In this document: positions 25,659-34,596 of the stretch, one piece after another | How the letters are laid out: each line of letters starts with the position of its first letter | How positions within the stretch are numbered: the first letter of the stretch is position 1 | Assembly (NCBI RefSeq): GCF_001306115.1 | Contig: NZ_LGCL01000016.1 | Location: forward strand, 124,001-188,000 | Source: Ornatilinea apprima | Lineage (GTDB): Bacteria; Chloroflexota; Anaerolineae; Anaerolineales; Anaerolineaceae | DNA length: 64,000 nucleotides | Direction of reading: 5' to 3' | Program-made: the position numbers and the translations under genes | The notes under the pieces: model-generated | What the model was told of the DNA's origin: nothing | What the model saw: only the letters and a program-made list of their open reading frames with translations | Database searches by the model: none

Positions 25659-26846
25659 GTGCACCAAATCATCACTTCCTCCGGCATGCGATCCATTAAC
25701 CAATCCGCGATTTTAGAGATCATTCGCAGTGAGTCTCCCACGTCGCGCACGTATATCTCCCAAAAATTGGGAATCAGTCTGCCCACAGTTATGCGCATTG
25801 TGGACGAATTAGTTGATCTGGGATTTGTGCGCAACACAGAAGAAACAGAATGGTCGGGAGGGCGGCGGCGGCCTTTGCTGGAATTCAACGCGCAAGGAAA
25901 CGCAGTGATTGGCATAGACCTGGGCGGTGGAACCATGTTTGGGGCGATTGCCGATATCGGCGGCAATCTACTGGCGGAGTTGGATATCCCCTTTGCCACC
26001 ATCCCGCAGGAAAAATATCTGGAGCGCATGTTTGAATTAATCGACACCTTGCTGCACCACCCGGCATTAGAAGGCCGCAAGGTGTTGGGGATCGGGGTCG
26101 GCGCTCCGGGCCCCACGCTGCACTCAACCGGCGTGGTGATTTACTCCGCATCTTTGAATTGGGAAAATTTCCCGCTGAAGCAGAAACTTAGCGAGCGATA
26201 CGATCTGCCGATTATGGTTGAAAATGATATCAACCTGGCAGCGATGGGTGAGTTGTGGTTCGGCGCGGGAAAAGGGCGCAAGAATTTCTTCGTGCTGGCC
26301 TCTGGTGGCGGCATCGGCTCGGCAATGGTGATCGACGGCGCGGTGTACCGCGGGGCGCATGAGTTCGCGGGCGAGATTGCCAATATGCTGCCCGGCCGCG
26401 AGTTTTTATATAAGAAACGCGGCAAGCTGGGTTCTCTCGAAACGGTCATGTCGGGAATTGGCCTTTCCAACCAGGCCAGAGAAGTGTTGAAGGGGCAATT
26501 GCCGGAAGAATCTCTCAATGCTATCACGATTAAAGAGTTTTTCCGCGCAGTACGGCGCGAAGAAGAGTGGGCCATGCCCATTTATCAGAACGCGCTGGAT
26601 TACCTGGCGCTGGCTGTTTCCAGCGTGATCTCGATTACAGACCCTGAAGTTGTCATTTTCGCGGGGGGCATTGCCGCCTTTGCGGATTTATTAATCGAAC
26701 CGGTCAAAGAACGCTTGGGCGATCTACTGCCCATGGGCGTCAACCTGGTGCAGTCCCCATTGGGGCTGCGCGGCTGTGTGATGGGCGCAATCGCAAAGGT
26801 GATGTATCACACGGCTGGTTACTATGTAGTTCATAAAATTGAGTAG
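25659..26846 (+). CDS. ROK-family transcriptional regulator (NagC/XylR type)
   Basis: 395 residues from GTG 25659. ATG 25686 is an alternative start nine codons later. Residues about 10-65 form a winged helix-turn-helix (SAILEIIRSESPTSRTYISQ, then KLGISLPTVMRIVDEL). A ROK sugar-sensing domain follows, with GIDLGGGTMFGAI and SGGGIGSAMVIDG. The ROK zinc motif CxCGxxGCxE is absent: the segment after GEFAGEI-like residues reads LPGREFLYKKRGKLGSLETV. It may therefore sense its ligand differently from NagC. It lies directly behind the sugar/heptose operon and is its likely repressor, possibly acting at 20304-20332. Confidence 0.85.
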   Translation: MHQIITSSGMRSINQSAILEIIRSESPTSRTYISQKLGISLPTVMRIVDELVDLGFVRNTEETEWSGGRRRPLLEFNAQGNAVIGIDLGGGTMFGAIADIGGNLLAELDIPFATIPQEKYLERMFELIDTLLHHPALEGRKVLGIGVGAPGPTLHSTGVVIYSASLNWENFPLKQKLSERYDLPIMVENDINLAAMGELWFGAGKGRKNFFVLASGGGIGSAMVIDGAVYRGAHEFAGEIANMLPGREFLYKKRGKLGSLETVMSGIGLSNQAREVLKGQLPEESLNAITIKEFFRAVRREEEWAMPIYQNALDYLALAVSSVISITDPEVVIFAGGIAAFADLLIEPVKERLGDLLPMGVNLVQSPLGLRGCVMGAIAKVMYHTAGYYVVHKIE

Positions 26847-26866
26847 CCCGATAAAAGATCGCAGAC

Positions 26867-26900
26867 AAAAACCCGAAAGTTCACTCTTCCGGGTTTTTTT
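26867..26900 (+). terminator. Rho-independent terminator of the ROK regulator gene
   Basis: An AAACCCG arm and a CGGGTTT arm enclose an imperfect stem, followed by TTTTTTTATG. Confidence 0.8.
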
Positions 26901-27009
26901 ATGTTGGAGAAAATTGAAGGAGAATTTCCTTCGCGATAACGGTATAATGCAGTAAGATCATTACAAGACCCTGTTCAGACAAATTAAAAACGCCAGTCAA
27001 CAGGAGCGT

Positions 27010-27045
27010 CTCATCTTGGGGGAAGCAGTGATGGGCGGCTTTTTT
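27010..27045 (+). promoter_or_regulatory. Possible attenuator in the purH leader
   Basis: CTCATC (27010-27015) can pair with GATGGG (27030-27035), and a run of six T begins at 27040. A TATAAT at 26943-26948 may start the transcript, which would give a leader of about 150 bases. I saw no purine or ZTP riboswitch motif. The stem is short. Confidence 0.25.
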
Positions 27046-27101
27046 GAGTTTGGCTTGCAGAAGAAACGATCAGCGATCCTTTGACGAAAAAGGAGTTATC
27101 A

Positions 27102-28601
27102 ATGCCAAAAGCTATCCTTTCGGTTTACGACAAGTCTGGGGTGGAAGCGTTCGCGCGCACCCTGGCCGCATCTGGATGGGAACTGCTGGCCTCAGGCGGA
27201 ACAGCCCGGCTGCTTAAACAGGCCGGTCTGGCAGTTCAAGAAGTGTCGGATTACACCGGTTCGCCAGAAATTTTGGGCGGGCGGGTGAAAACACTCCATC
27301 CCGCCATTCATGGTGGAATTCTGGCGCGCGACCTTCCTGAGGACCAGGCACAGCTGGACGCTCTGGGGTGGGGCAATATTGATTTGGTGGTGGTGAATCT
27401 GTATCCCTTTCAGGCGACCATTGCGCGGCCGGGCGTTACCCTGGCGGAAGCAATTGAGAATATCGACATTGGCGGGGTAGCGCTGATCCGCGCCGCGGCG
27501 AAAAATCATGAGCGCGTGATGCTGGTTTGCGATCCAAAAGATTACCCGGCTGTACTAGAAGAACTGAAGAGTGGAAATGCCGGCGAACAGTTTCGCCGTC
27601 AATTGGCGGTGAAAGGTTTTTGCTTGACGGCTGCCTACGATCAGGCCATCGCCGCCTACCTGAGCGGAGAACCCGTAGAGAGCTTAACCCTTTACCCGCT
27701 GCAAACCCTGCGCTACGGTGAAAATCCGCACCAGCACGCCGCGGTGTATGGGTTTGAAGCGGGTCAGGGCCCGCTGGGTGGTGAGGTTTTGCAGGGCAAA
27801 GAGCTTTCGTATAATAACCTGCTGGACCTGGACGCGGCCTGGCGGGCGGCGGTCAGTTATACCCGGCCAAGCGTGTGCATTGTGAAGCATCTGTCTCCCT
27901 GCGGAATTGCCAGCGCCGAACACTTGGTGGATGCCTACCTGGCCGCTCTGGAGAGTGACCCGGTTTCGGCTTTTGGCGGGGTGGTGGCCTGCAACCGCGA
28001 GGTGGATGAGGAAACTGCTGAGCAGATCAGCCAGATTTTTGTGGAGTGCGTCATTGCGCCCAGTTTTTCGGGCGGCGCGCGGGAAATTTTTGAAAAGAAG
28101 AAAAACCTGCGCTTGCTGAAAATGCCTGACCTGCGTATTGAACCGGATTATGAACTGCGCTCGATCACGCGCGGGATTCTCAAGCAATCGGTGGACTTTG
28201 GCGACCCGGCGGAGACGGAGTGGAAAGTGGCGACCAAGCGCGAGCCAGGCCAGGAGGAATGGCAATCGCTGCGTTTTGCCTGGAAAGCCTGCCAGCATGT
28301 GAAGTCGAACGCGATTGTGTTTTGCCAGGGCGAAGCCACGGTGGGCATTGGCGGCGGACAGCCAAACCGGGTGGATTGCGTGCGCATCGCCGCGCAGCGC
28401 GCGGGAGACAAGGCACGCGGGGCCGTCATGGCCTCAGATGCCTTCTTCCCCTTCGCTGATTCGATTGAAGAAGCCAGCCGGGCGGGTATTACCGCGATCA
28501 TCCAGCCAGGCGGGTCGATTCGCGATTTAGAGTCGATTGAAGCAGCCGACCGGCTGGGTATTGCGATGGTTTTCACCGGCGTACGGCATTTCAGACATTA
28601 A
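27102..28601 (+). CDS. purH: Bifunctional AICAR transformylase / IMP cyclohydrolase
   Basis: 499 residues. Residues about 1-145 are the MGS-like cyclohydrolase domain (SVYDKSGVEAFA, LASGGTARLL, GGRVKTLHP). The remainder is the AICAR formyltransferase, with the catalytic VKHLSPCG motif and the late IIQPGGSIRD. It catalyses the last two steps to IMP using 10-formyltetrahydrofolate. ATG 27102 is chosen because AAAGGAG precedes it at normal spacing; a TTG 21 bases upstream overlaps that site. guaB starts 33 bases after the stop, so the pair converts AICAR to IMP and then to XMP. Confidence 0.95.
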   Translation: MPKAILSVYDKSGVEAFARTLAASGWELLASGGTARLLKQAGLAVQEVSDYTGSPEILGGRVKTLHPAIHGGILARDLPEDQAQLDALGWGNIDLVVVNLYPFQATIARPGVTLAEAIENIDIGGVALIRAAAKNHERVMLVCDPKDYPAVLEELKSGNAGEQFRRQLAVKGFCLTAAYDQAIAAYLSGEPVESLTLYPLQTLRYGENPHQHAAVYGFEAGQGPLGGEVLQGKELSYNNLLDLDAAWRAAVSYTRPSVCIVKHLSPCGIASAEHLVDAYLAALESDPVSAFGGVVACNREVDEETAEQISQIFVECVIAPSFSGGAREIFEKKKNLRLLKMPDLRIEPDYELRSITRGILKQSVDFGDPAETEWKVATKREPGQEEWQSLRFAWKACQHVKSNAIVFCQGEATVGIGGGQPNRVDCVRIAAQRAGDKARGAVMASDAFFPFADSIEEASRAGITAIIQPGGSIRDLESIEAADRLGIAMVFTGVRHFRH

Positions 28602-28634
28602 TCCTTTGAATGATGGTTTGGAGAAATTGAATTG

Positions 28635-30116
28635 ATGAATGAAGAACTTTTTGAAGGGGCAGACGCGCTGACGTTTGACGACGTGTTGATCCAGCCGGGC
28701 TACAGCGAAATTTTGCCCAGCGAAACGGATGTTTCTGCTCTATTGGTGCCGACTATCCGCCTGAATATTCCGCTGCTCTCCGCGGCGATGGATACCGTCA
28801 CCGAGGCGCGCTTGGCGATTGCCTTGGCGCGCGAAGGCGGAATAGGCATCATTCACCGTAATTTGTCGCCAGACGCGCAGGCCAAAGAGGTGGAAACCGT
28901 AAAACGCTCGGAGTCAGGGATGATCAGTGACCCAATCACGCTCTCTCCCACGGCCAGTCTGCAGGACGCCGAAGATATTATGGCGCGCTTTCATATCAGC
29001 GGCATACCGATTGTCGATCCCGAATCGCGTAAATTGGTGGGAATCCTGACGAACCGCGACATCCGTTTTGCCGAACCCGAAGATTACTATAAACCGGTCA
29101 GTGAGTTTATGACCAGCGGGCGGCTGGTTACCGCTCCGATTGGCACTACGCTGGAGCAGGCGAAAGCAATTCTACAGAAACATCGCATCGAAAAATTGCC
29201 TCTGGTGGATGAAGGTGGCCGCCTGGCAGGCTTGATCACCGTCAAGGATATTCAGAAGAAGCTGAAATATCCCAACGCGGCCACCGACGCGCGCGGGCGA
29301 TTGATGGTCGGCGCGGCGGTTGGCGTGGGAGCGGATGTTGAAGAACGGATATCCTTGATGGTAGCCAAAGGCCTGGATGTGGTGGTGATCGATACCGCCC
29401 ACGGCCATTCGGCGGGCGTGGTCAAGTCCATCCAGCGCATCCACGCCATGCTGCCCGATTTGCCCATTATCGCCGGCAATGTGGTAACCGAAGAAGGCGC
29501 GATCGCGTTGATGGATGCCGGCGCCAGCGCGATTAAAGTGGGGGTGGGGGCAGGCTCCATCTGCACCACACGGGTGATTTCTGGGGCGGGCATGCCCCAG
29601 TTGACAGCCGTTTATCGTGTCGCTAAGGCGGCGCGCCCGCGCGGCATTCCCGTGATTGCCGACGGTGGGGTGAAATACAGCGGTGATATTGTTAAAGCCC
29701 TTGTCGCGGGCGCGGACACGGTGATGCTGGGCAGCCTGCTGGCGGGGTTGGAAGAAGCGCCGGGTGAATCGGTGCTGTATGAAGGCCGTAAGTATAAAAC
29801 CTACCGCGGCATGGGCAGCATGGGTGCCATGCAGGGCTATGGCCGAGACCGCTACGGCAGCGGGCAGGGCGGCGCGAAAAAACTGGTGCCCGAAGGGGTA
29901 GAAGGCATGGTGGCGTTCAAAGGCGCATTGTCCGATTTTGTTTACCAGCTGGTAGGCGGTCTGCGCTCGGGGATGGGCTACGCGGGAGCAAAAAACCTGG
30001 AAGAGCTGCGCACTAAAACCCGCCTGCTGCGTATCACCGGCGCGGGGCTGATCGAAAGTCACCCGCACGATGTAACCATCACGCGTGAGGCGCCCAATTA
30101 TCAGCGCGGCGATTGA
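28635..30116 (+). CDS. guaB: Inosine-5'-monophosphate dehydrogenase
   Basis: 493 residues. The TIM-barrel catalytic domain is interrupted by two CBS domains (about residues 95-215). The catalytic Cys310 lies in GSICTTR, and the mobile flap region has [13 protein letters not shown]. It oxidises IMP to XMP with NAD, the first committed step to GMP. ATG 28635 follows a GGAG site. It is co-transcribed with purH and followed by a terminator at 30201. Confidence 0.95.
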   Translation: MNEELFEGADALTFDDVLIQPGYSEILPSETDVSALLVPTIRLNIPLLSAAMDTVTEARLAIALAREGGIGIIHRNLSPDAQAKEVETVKRSESGMISDPITLSPTASLQDAEDIMARFHISGIPIVDPESRKLVGILTNRDIRFAEPEDYYKPVSEFMTSGRLVTAPIGTTLEQAKAILQKHRIEKLPLVDEGGRLAGLITVKDIQKKLKYPNAATDARGRLMVGAAVGVGADVEERISLMVAKGLDVVVIDTAHGHSAGVVKSIQRIHAMLPDLPIIAGNVVTEEGAIALMDAGASAIKVGVGAGSICTTRVISGAGMPQLTAVYRVAKAARPRGIPVIADGGVKYSGDIVKALVAGADTVMLGSLLAGLEEAPGESVLYEGRKYKTYRGMGSMGAMQGYGRDRYGSGQGGAKKLVPEGVEGMVAFKGALSDFVYQLVGGLRSGMGYAGAKNLEELRTKTRLLRITGAGLIESHPHDVTITREAPNYQRGD

Positions 30117-30200
30117 TGAACGCTGGCAGCACCAGTTGGATCGAAGCGTAAACTTGCAAAAAATGGTTGGCTAGATTTCAATTCTCATTGTTTATGGATT

Positions 30201-30230
30201 AACAACGTCCAGAAATGGGCGTTGTTTTTT
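30201..30230 (+). terminator. Rho-independent terminator of purH-guaB
   Basis: AACAACG and CGTTGTT arms with an imperfect inner stem, followed by TTTTTTG. Confidence 0.75.
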
Positions 30231-30308
30231 GTGTTGGGTCCAACGCTATGGATCACAAATCGTCTCAGCTAACAGAAAGAATAAAGCGTAAATTCTAAAA
30301 AAAACCTA

Positions 30309-30336
30309 TTGACAAAACCTTTGGATCATATATAAA
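30309..30336 (+). promoter_or_regulatory. Strong sigma-70-type promoter of the amino-sugar operon
   Basis: A perfect TTGACA (30309-30314), a 16-base spacer and TATAAA (30331-30336). Confidence 0.7.
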
Positions 30337-30337
30337 A

Positions 30338-30349
30338 TGGTTATAACAA
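30338..30349. promoter_or_regulatory. Candidate GntR operator at the transcription start
   Basis: TGGTTATAACAA is an imperfect palindrome (five of six base pairs) placed directly after the -10 element. The GGT-N-ACC-like form fits HutC/NagR-type GntR sites, suggesting autorepression by the next gene. Confidence 0.4.
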
Positions 30350-30401
30350 CATAACAATATATTGATAGATAGAATTTAATCCTGAACCCTGCGGAGTGAT
30401 G

Positions 30402-31151
30402 ATGGAATTAAATACGCTGGATAAGGGCAGCCATACCCCGTTATATCTGCAGCTGGCGCGGCAGTTAATCCGCCAAATTCAGTCAGGCGTGCTGAAGCCG
30501 GGCGACAAAATCCCTTCTGAGAGGGAATTGTCCGAAAGCCTCAATGTGAGCCGCATCACGTCTCGCCAGGCGATTGAGTCCTTGCTGAAAAGCGGATTGA
30601 TATACCGCGAACAAGGGCGGGGAACGTTTGTCGCTGAATCAAAAATGCACGGTATCCAGGGTTTTAGCTCCTTCACGGAGGATATCCGCTCGCGTGGATA
30701 TCAACCGGGTTCGAAGGTGATCAAGCAAGAATTGGTGCCGGTGGACGAAAAGTGCCGCCAAAAATTGAAGATGGGCCCGGATGAGTTGGTTTTACATCTG
30801 GTGCGATTGCGTCTTGCGGATGGGGAACCGATCGCGATTCAATATACGCACTTGCCTTCCCGTATCTGCCCGGGCTTGGAAAATGAAGACCTTGAGAACC
30901 GCTCTCTCTTCAGCGTTTTACGCGACCGGTATTTCATCCATCCGGCCTGGACGGAAGCGGAAGTTCGCGCCAGCAACCCGACACCCGAAGAGGCGGATCT
31001 GTTGGGAATTGGCCTGGATGAACCCGTTTTGGTTGTGGATGGTGTTACCTTCACAGAGTCGTTTGATATGGTCGAAGTGGTGCGAACCGTTTATAACGGC
31101 AAGTCCATTTCCCTGTACATGGGCCGGCAGCGGCTCGGCCTGCTGGTTTGA
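30402..31151 (+). CDS. GntR/HutC-family transcriptional regulator
   Basis: 249 residues. Residues about 10-75 form the GntR winged helix (LYLQLARQLIRQIQSGVLKP, then SERELSESLNVSRITSRQAI). Residues about 95-245 form the UTRA ligand-binding domain. NagR/DasR members of this group sense GlcNAc-6-phosphate or GlcN-6-phosphate. Of three possible starts (GTG 30396, ATG 30399, ATG 30402) the last has the best distance from GGAG at 30393-30396. It leads the amino-sugar operon and probably represses it through the palindrome at 30338. Confidence 0.9.
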   Translation: MELNTLDKGSHTPLYLQLARQLIRQIQSGVLKPGDKIPSERELSESLNVSRITSRQAIESLLKSGLIYREQGRGTFVAESKMHGIQGFSSFTEDIRSRGYQPGSKVIKQELVPVDEKCRQKLKMGPDELVLHLVRLRLADGEPIAIQYTHLPSRICPGLENEDLENRSLFSVLRDRYFIHPAWTEAEVRASNPTPEEADLLGIGLDEPVLVVDGVTFTESFDMVEVVRTVYNGKSISLYMGRQRLGLLV

Positions 31152-31168
31152 TCCATTTTTAAGCGACA

Positions 31169-32152
31169 ATGAAACCTACTTCTCAAACTTTCCTTGTTGG
31201 TGTGGATATCGGCGGGACGAAAACAGCCGTTGGATTGGTGGATTCCTCAGGCTATCTTCATTTTCAGAAGCAGGCGCCAACCTGTCAGGACGGCCCACAG
31301 CATGGCTTTGCCCAAATCATACGATTAATTGAAGAGGTCCTGTTCGAAACCAGAATTGGCATTGATCAGGTGCAGGGAATTGGGATCGGCATCCCGGCAG
31401 TTCTGGAGCCAGAGACCGATTTTGTGATTTGGGGTCCGAATTTAGCGGGTTGGCGCAACGTCGATCTCAGAGGCGCGCTCATTGATCACTTCAAAGTCCC
31501 TGTTTGCGTTGAGTACGATGGACATACGGCTGTCTTGGGAGAATGGTGGATTGGTGCTGGCAAAGCGTATCAGTCGATGGTCAGCATCATCATTGGGACT
31601 GGTTTGGGCGGCGGAATGGTGTTGGATGGAAAGTTATACCGCGGGATGAACCGCCTGGCAGGCGCAGCCGGCTGGTTTGGCTTGACGCTGAATGCCGGCA
31701 TGCAGAGCCAGCGAGAAAGCTCGATTGGTTTCTGGGAGGCAAGAATTGCCGGCCCTGCGATTTCTATGCGCGCGCAACAATTTGCCGCAGAACACCCCAA
31801 TTCGATGATGGCGAGTGTCTCGCCCCCGGATCGTTTGACAGCCCAGCAGGTATTTGAGATTGCAGGAAAAGGAGATCCGGCGGCTCAACAGTTTTGCGAA
31901 CAAATTGCCGATGAAATTGGAATTGGCATTGCGAACGTTGTCAGTTTAGTCGATCCGCAAGTTGTGATTCTGGGTGGTGGCGTTGGCAGTAATTGTGGTG
32001 TGTTGCTGCCGCGCATTCGTCAAGTGGTTCAGAGTTGGGCTCAACCGATCGCCGGGAAATCTGTGCAACTGGTTCTCTCAACTTTAGGCGCGAAAGCGGG
32101 TTTAGTGGGGGCTGCCTATAGCGTCTTATTAAGAAACGGAGCAGAAGGGTAA
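31169..32152 (+). CDS. ROK-family sugar kinase
   Basis: 327 residues. It has DIGGTKTAVG at the start, IIGTGLGGGMVLDG as the second phosphate segment and a late LGGGVGSN. The usual zinc motif is missing; the region reads AGWFGLTLNAGMQSQRESS. No helix-turn-helix is present, so it should be a kinase, probably for GlcNAc or another amino sugar taken up by the following ABC transporter. It lies 17 bases after the GntR gene. Loss of the zinc site is seen in a minority of ROK kinases and does not by itself rule out activity. Confidence 0.8.
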   Translation: MKPTSQTFLVGVDIGGTKTAVGLVDSSGYLHFQKQAPTCQDGPQHGFAQIIRLIEEVLFETRIGIDQVQGIGIGIPAVLEPETDFVIWGPNLAGWRNVDLRGALIDHFKVPVCVEYDGHTAVLGEWWIGAGKAYQSMVSIIIGTGLGGGMVLDGKLYRGMNRLAGAAGWFGLTLNAGMQSQRESSIGFWEARIAGPAISMRAQQFAAEHPNSMMASVSPPDRLTAQQVFEIAGKGDPAAQQFCEQIADEIGIGIANVVSLVDPQVVILGGGVGSNCGVLLPRIRQVVQSWAQPIAGKSVQLVLSTLGAKAGLVGAAYSVLLRNGAEG

Positions 32153-32249
32153 TGAAAGGAGGATCACAAGTATTTTACTCGCAGGCTGAAGGTTCTTGAG
32201 AAAACTCGAATTGGATTGAGAAAAGGTTTGATAGAGGAGATAAAAACTT

Positions 32250-33608
32250 ATGAAGCGCTCGATTTATTTCGTCTCAACTATTGTAATCGTACTTGCGATG
32301 TTGTTGGCAGGTTGCCAGCAGCCTCCGGCTGCGGAACCGGCTGCCGAAGCAGCAGCCCCAACAACGGCTGCAGAAGCTGCTCCCGCTGAGGCAACCGCCC
32401 CCGCTGAACCGGCTGCTCCCGCTGAAACGCCTGTTACCATCCGCGCGTTGATCCGCCCGGATGAAGGTGAAAACGTTGCCACCTACGCAGCAAAATTCGA
32501 GGAAATGACGGGCAATAAAGTGGTTGTGGATTTTGCCAGTTGGGCGGAGATCCATGATAAAACCATCACCACCCTTGCGACGGGCGGCGGCGGATATGAC
32601 ATCATCTTCATCCCCTCAGCCAATGTGGTGGAATTCTCGTCGGGCGGTTGGTTTGAGCCGATCAATGATCTGATTACCGATGCTAATCGCGGTGAATGGC
32701 TCGAATCGGTAGTGGATATGTACACCATTGACGGCGACCTGATCGCGATGCCCTGGTACGCTGGCGGTGCCCATATGGCTTACAACGCGGCCGTGCTGGA
32801 AGCTGCGGGTGTCGACCCGGCTTCGATTGTTACCTGGGATGACTTCATGGCTGCTTGCCGAAAGATCAAAGAAACCGGCGCGGCGGAATTCTGCTTCTCA
32901 CCCAGCGCAAAATATCCGGGCAATTTCTACTACAACTGGGGCACGATGGTGCTCTCCAACGGCAGCGAGTTCTTTGATGAGGAAGGCGCCCCGATCTTTG
33001 CTGACAATGACGCGGCTGTGAAAAGCTTACAGATGATCAAAACCGGTATTGATGAAGGCCTGTTTGATCCTGCTGGAATTGCTTTGGATGACTACGAAAC
33101 CTTGATTGCGTTTGGCACCGGCAAAATCGCCTTCATGTTGAATTCGACCTGGTCGGTGACACAAGCCGCTTACAATGCCGATCTTTCCACTGTCATGGAT
33201 GATGCCAATCTGATGCTGATCCCTGGCAACGGTGATGTGCGCAGCGCTGGATATCTGTATGCGGGTGGCCTTGGTCTGCTAAAAACCTCTGAAAATAAAG
33301 AGGTTGCCAAAGAATTCCTGGTATTTTTGACCAGTGAAGAAGCGCAGAAGCACCACGCGATTAATGGCGCGAACCTTCCCACCCGTCTTTCGCTGTATGA
33401 AGATGCCGATATTGCGGCAGCGTGGCGCGGTTTTGATGTGCTGGCGCAGCAATTGACCTACGGCGAATTTCCGCCACAGTTTGGCTGGTTCGAGGAATGG
33501 CGGCGCTCGGCTGCTACCGCGGTGCAAGATGTGATGGCAAATCGCAAATCGCCTGAAGATGCCATTAGCTGGCTTGTCGCGGAGACGAACCGCATCCGCG
33601 AACAATAG
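32250..33608 (+). CDS. Sugar ABC transporter substrate-binding lipoprotein
   Basis: 452 residues. The signal ends in AMLLAGCQQ (lipidated Cys near residue 22), followed by an Ala/Pro/Glu-rich linker to about residue 62 and a MalE-like two-lobe domain. GAGGAGAT precedes ATG 32250. Together with two permeases it forms a CUT1 importer, with no ATPase gene in the operon. The surrounding NagA and ROK kinase suggest an amino-sugar ligand such as GlcNAc or a chitin/peptidoglycan-derived saccharide. Confidence 0.9.
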   Translation: MKRSIYFVSTIVIVLAMLLAGCQQPPAAEPAAEAAAPTTAAEAAPAEATAPAEPAAPAETPVTIRALIRPDEGENVATYAAKFEEMTGNKVVVDFASWAEIHDKTITTLATGGGGYDIIFIPSANVVEFSSGGWFEPINDLITDANRGEWLESVVDMYTIDGDLIAMPWYAGGAHMAYNAAVLEAAGVDPASIVTWDDFMAACRKIKETGAAEFCFSPSAKYPGNFYYNWGTMVLSNGSEFFDEEGAPIFADNDAAVKSLQMIKTGIDEGLFDPAGIALDDYETLIAFGTGKIAFMLNSTWSVTQAAYNADLSTVMDDANLMLIPGNGDVRSAGYLYAGGLGLLKTSENKEVAKEFLVFLTSEEAQKHHAINGANLPTRLSLYEDADIAAAWRGFDVLAQQLTYGEFPPQFGWFEEWRRSAATAVQDVMANRKSPEDAISWLVAETNRIREQ

Positions 33609-33623
33609 TACTTGATGCTGTAC

Positions 33624-33655
33624 GCCTGTATGGAGGCTTTAGCCTCCATACAGGC
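33624..33655 (+). terminator. Perfect 14-bp hairpin after the binding-protein gene
   Basis: GCCTGTATGGAGGC (33624-33637), loop TTTA, exact complement 33642-33655, then TAACCC without a U-tract. Same position and style as the hairpin at 21940 in the other ABC operon. Confidence 0.6.
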
Positions 33656-33693
33656 TAACCCTTACCAGCAACCCGCTTTCAGGAGTTGTGTTA

Positions 33694-34596
33694 ATGGCAC
33701 TACTTAAACATATCAGCAGGCGGCAACGCGAGGAACGCCTCCTTGTGATCTTTCTGGTCGCTCCCGCTGCTCTCATCATGGCTGGGGTCACGGTGTATCC
33801 ATTAGTGCGTTCCTTATGGATTAGCCTGCTTAAATGGGATCTGACCAAACCGCAGTTGGGCCATCCATTTATCGGATTTGAGAATTATTTGCATGTGCTT
33901 AAAGATCCGATTTTTTGGCAATGTGCACGGGTGACCGCACTATTTGTGGTTGGCGCGGTTACACTCGAAATTGTGTTGGGTCTGCTCCTGGCTCTGCTAT
34001 TAAATAAGGATTTTGTGGGGAAAAATTTTGTGCGCATGCTGGCGCTGTTGCCCTGGGCCATTCCGCCGGTCGTGAATGGCATTATGTGGAAGTGGATTTT
34101 GAATCCCAGCTACGGCGCTTTGAATGGTATGTTGTACTCATTGAAAATTATTGATCAGTACGTGGTCTGGTTGGGAAGCCCAACTCTGGCATTGTTGATG
34201 GTCATCCTGGCGGATGTTTGGAAAGAAACACCATTCATTATGCTGCTTTTCCTGGCTGCTTTGCAGACCATTCCCCAGGACCTTTATGAGGCGGCCGAAG
34301 TGGATGGCGCGAACGCTTTGCAAAAATTGTTTCAAATAACGATCCCAATGATCAGGCCGACCTTGTTTGTAGCGTTATCCTTACGAACCATTTGGGCTTT
34401 GAAGAGTTTTGATTTGATTTACACCCTGACGGCAGGCGGTCCCTCCAATGGAACGAATGTCATCGGTTTCTACACATACATGAAATCCTTTGTTTCGCTG
34501 GACCTGGGTAGAGGCGCCGCGGCAGCCTATATTATGACCATTGTCGTTATGCTGGTTGTGGTTCTTTACCAACGGGCACTCACACGGGAGAAATGA
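33694..34596 (+). CDS. Sugar ABC transporter permease (MalF type)
   Basis: 300 residues, six membrane segments, EAA loop EAAEVDGANALQKLFQITIP near residue 203. ATG 33694 is chosen over GTG 33688 because AGGAG at 33681-33685 is 8 bases away. It overlaps the next permease gene by 4 bases (ATGA). Confidence 0.9.
   Translation: MALLKHISRRQREERLLVIFLVAPAALIMAGVTVYPLVRSLWISLLKWDLTKPQLGHPFIGFENYLHVLKDPIFWQCARVTALFVVGAVTLEIVLGLLLALLLNKDFVGKNFVRMLALLPWAIPPVVNGIMWKWILNPSYGALNGMLYSLKIIDQYVVWLGSPTLALLMVILADVWKETPFIMLLFLAALQTIPQDLYEAAEVDGANALQKLFQITIPMIRPTLFVALSLRTIWALKSFDLIYTLTAGGPSNGTNVIGFYTYMKSFVSLDLGRGAAAAYIMTIVVMLVVVLYQRALTREK

Noticed and set aside
26901..27101. A ZTP or purine riboswitch before purH
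   Set aside because: The expected location, but the conserved core motifs are not present. Only a weak attenuator-like stem is reported.
29172..30068. A long open frame (298 codons) on the minus strand within guaB
   Set aside because: It is antisense to a highly conserved gene and has mirror-frame composition.
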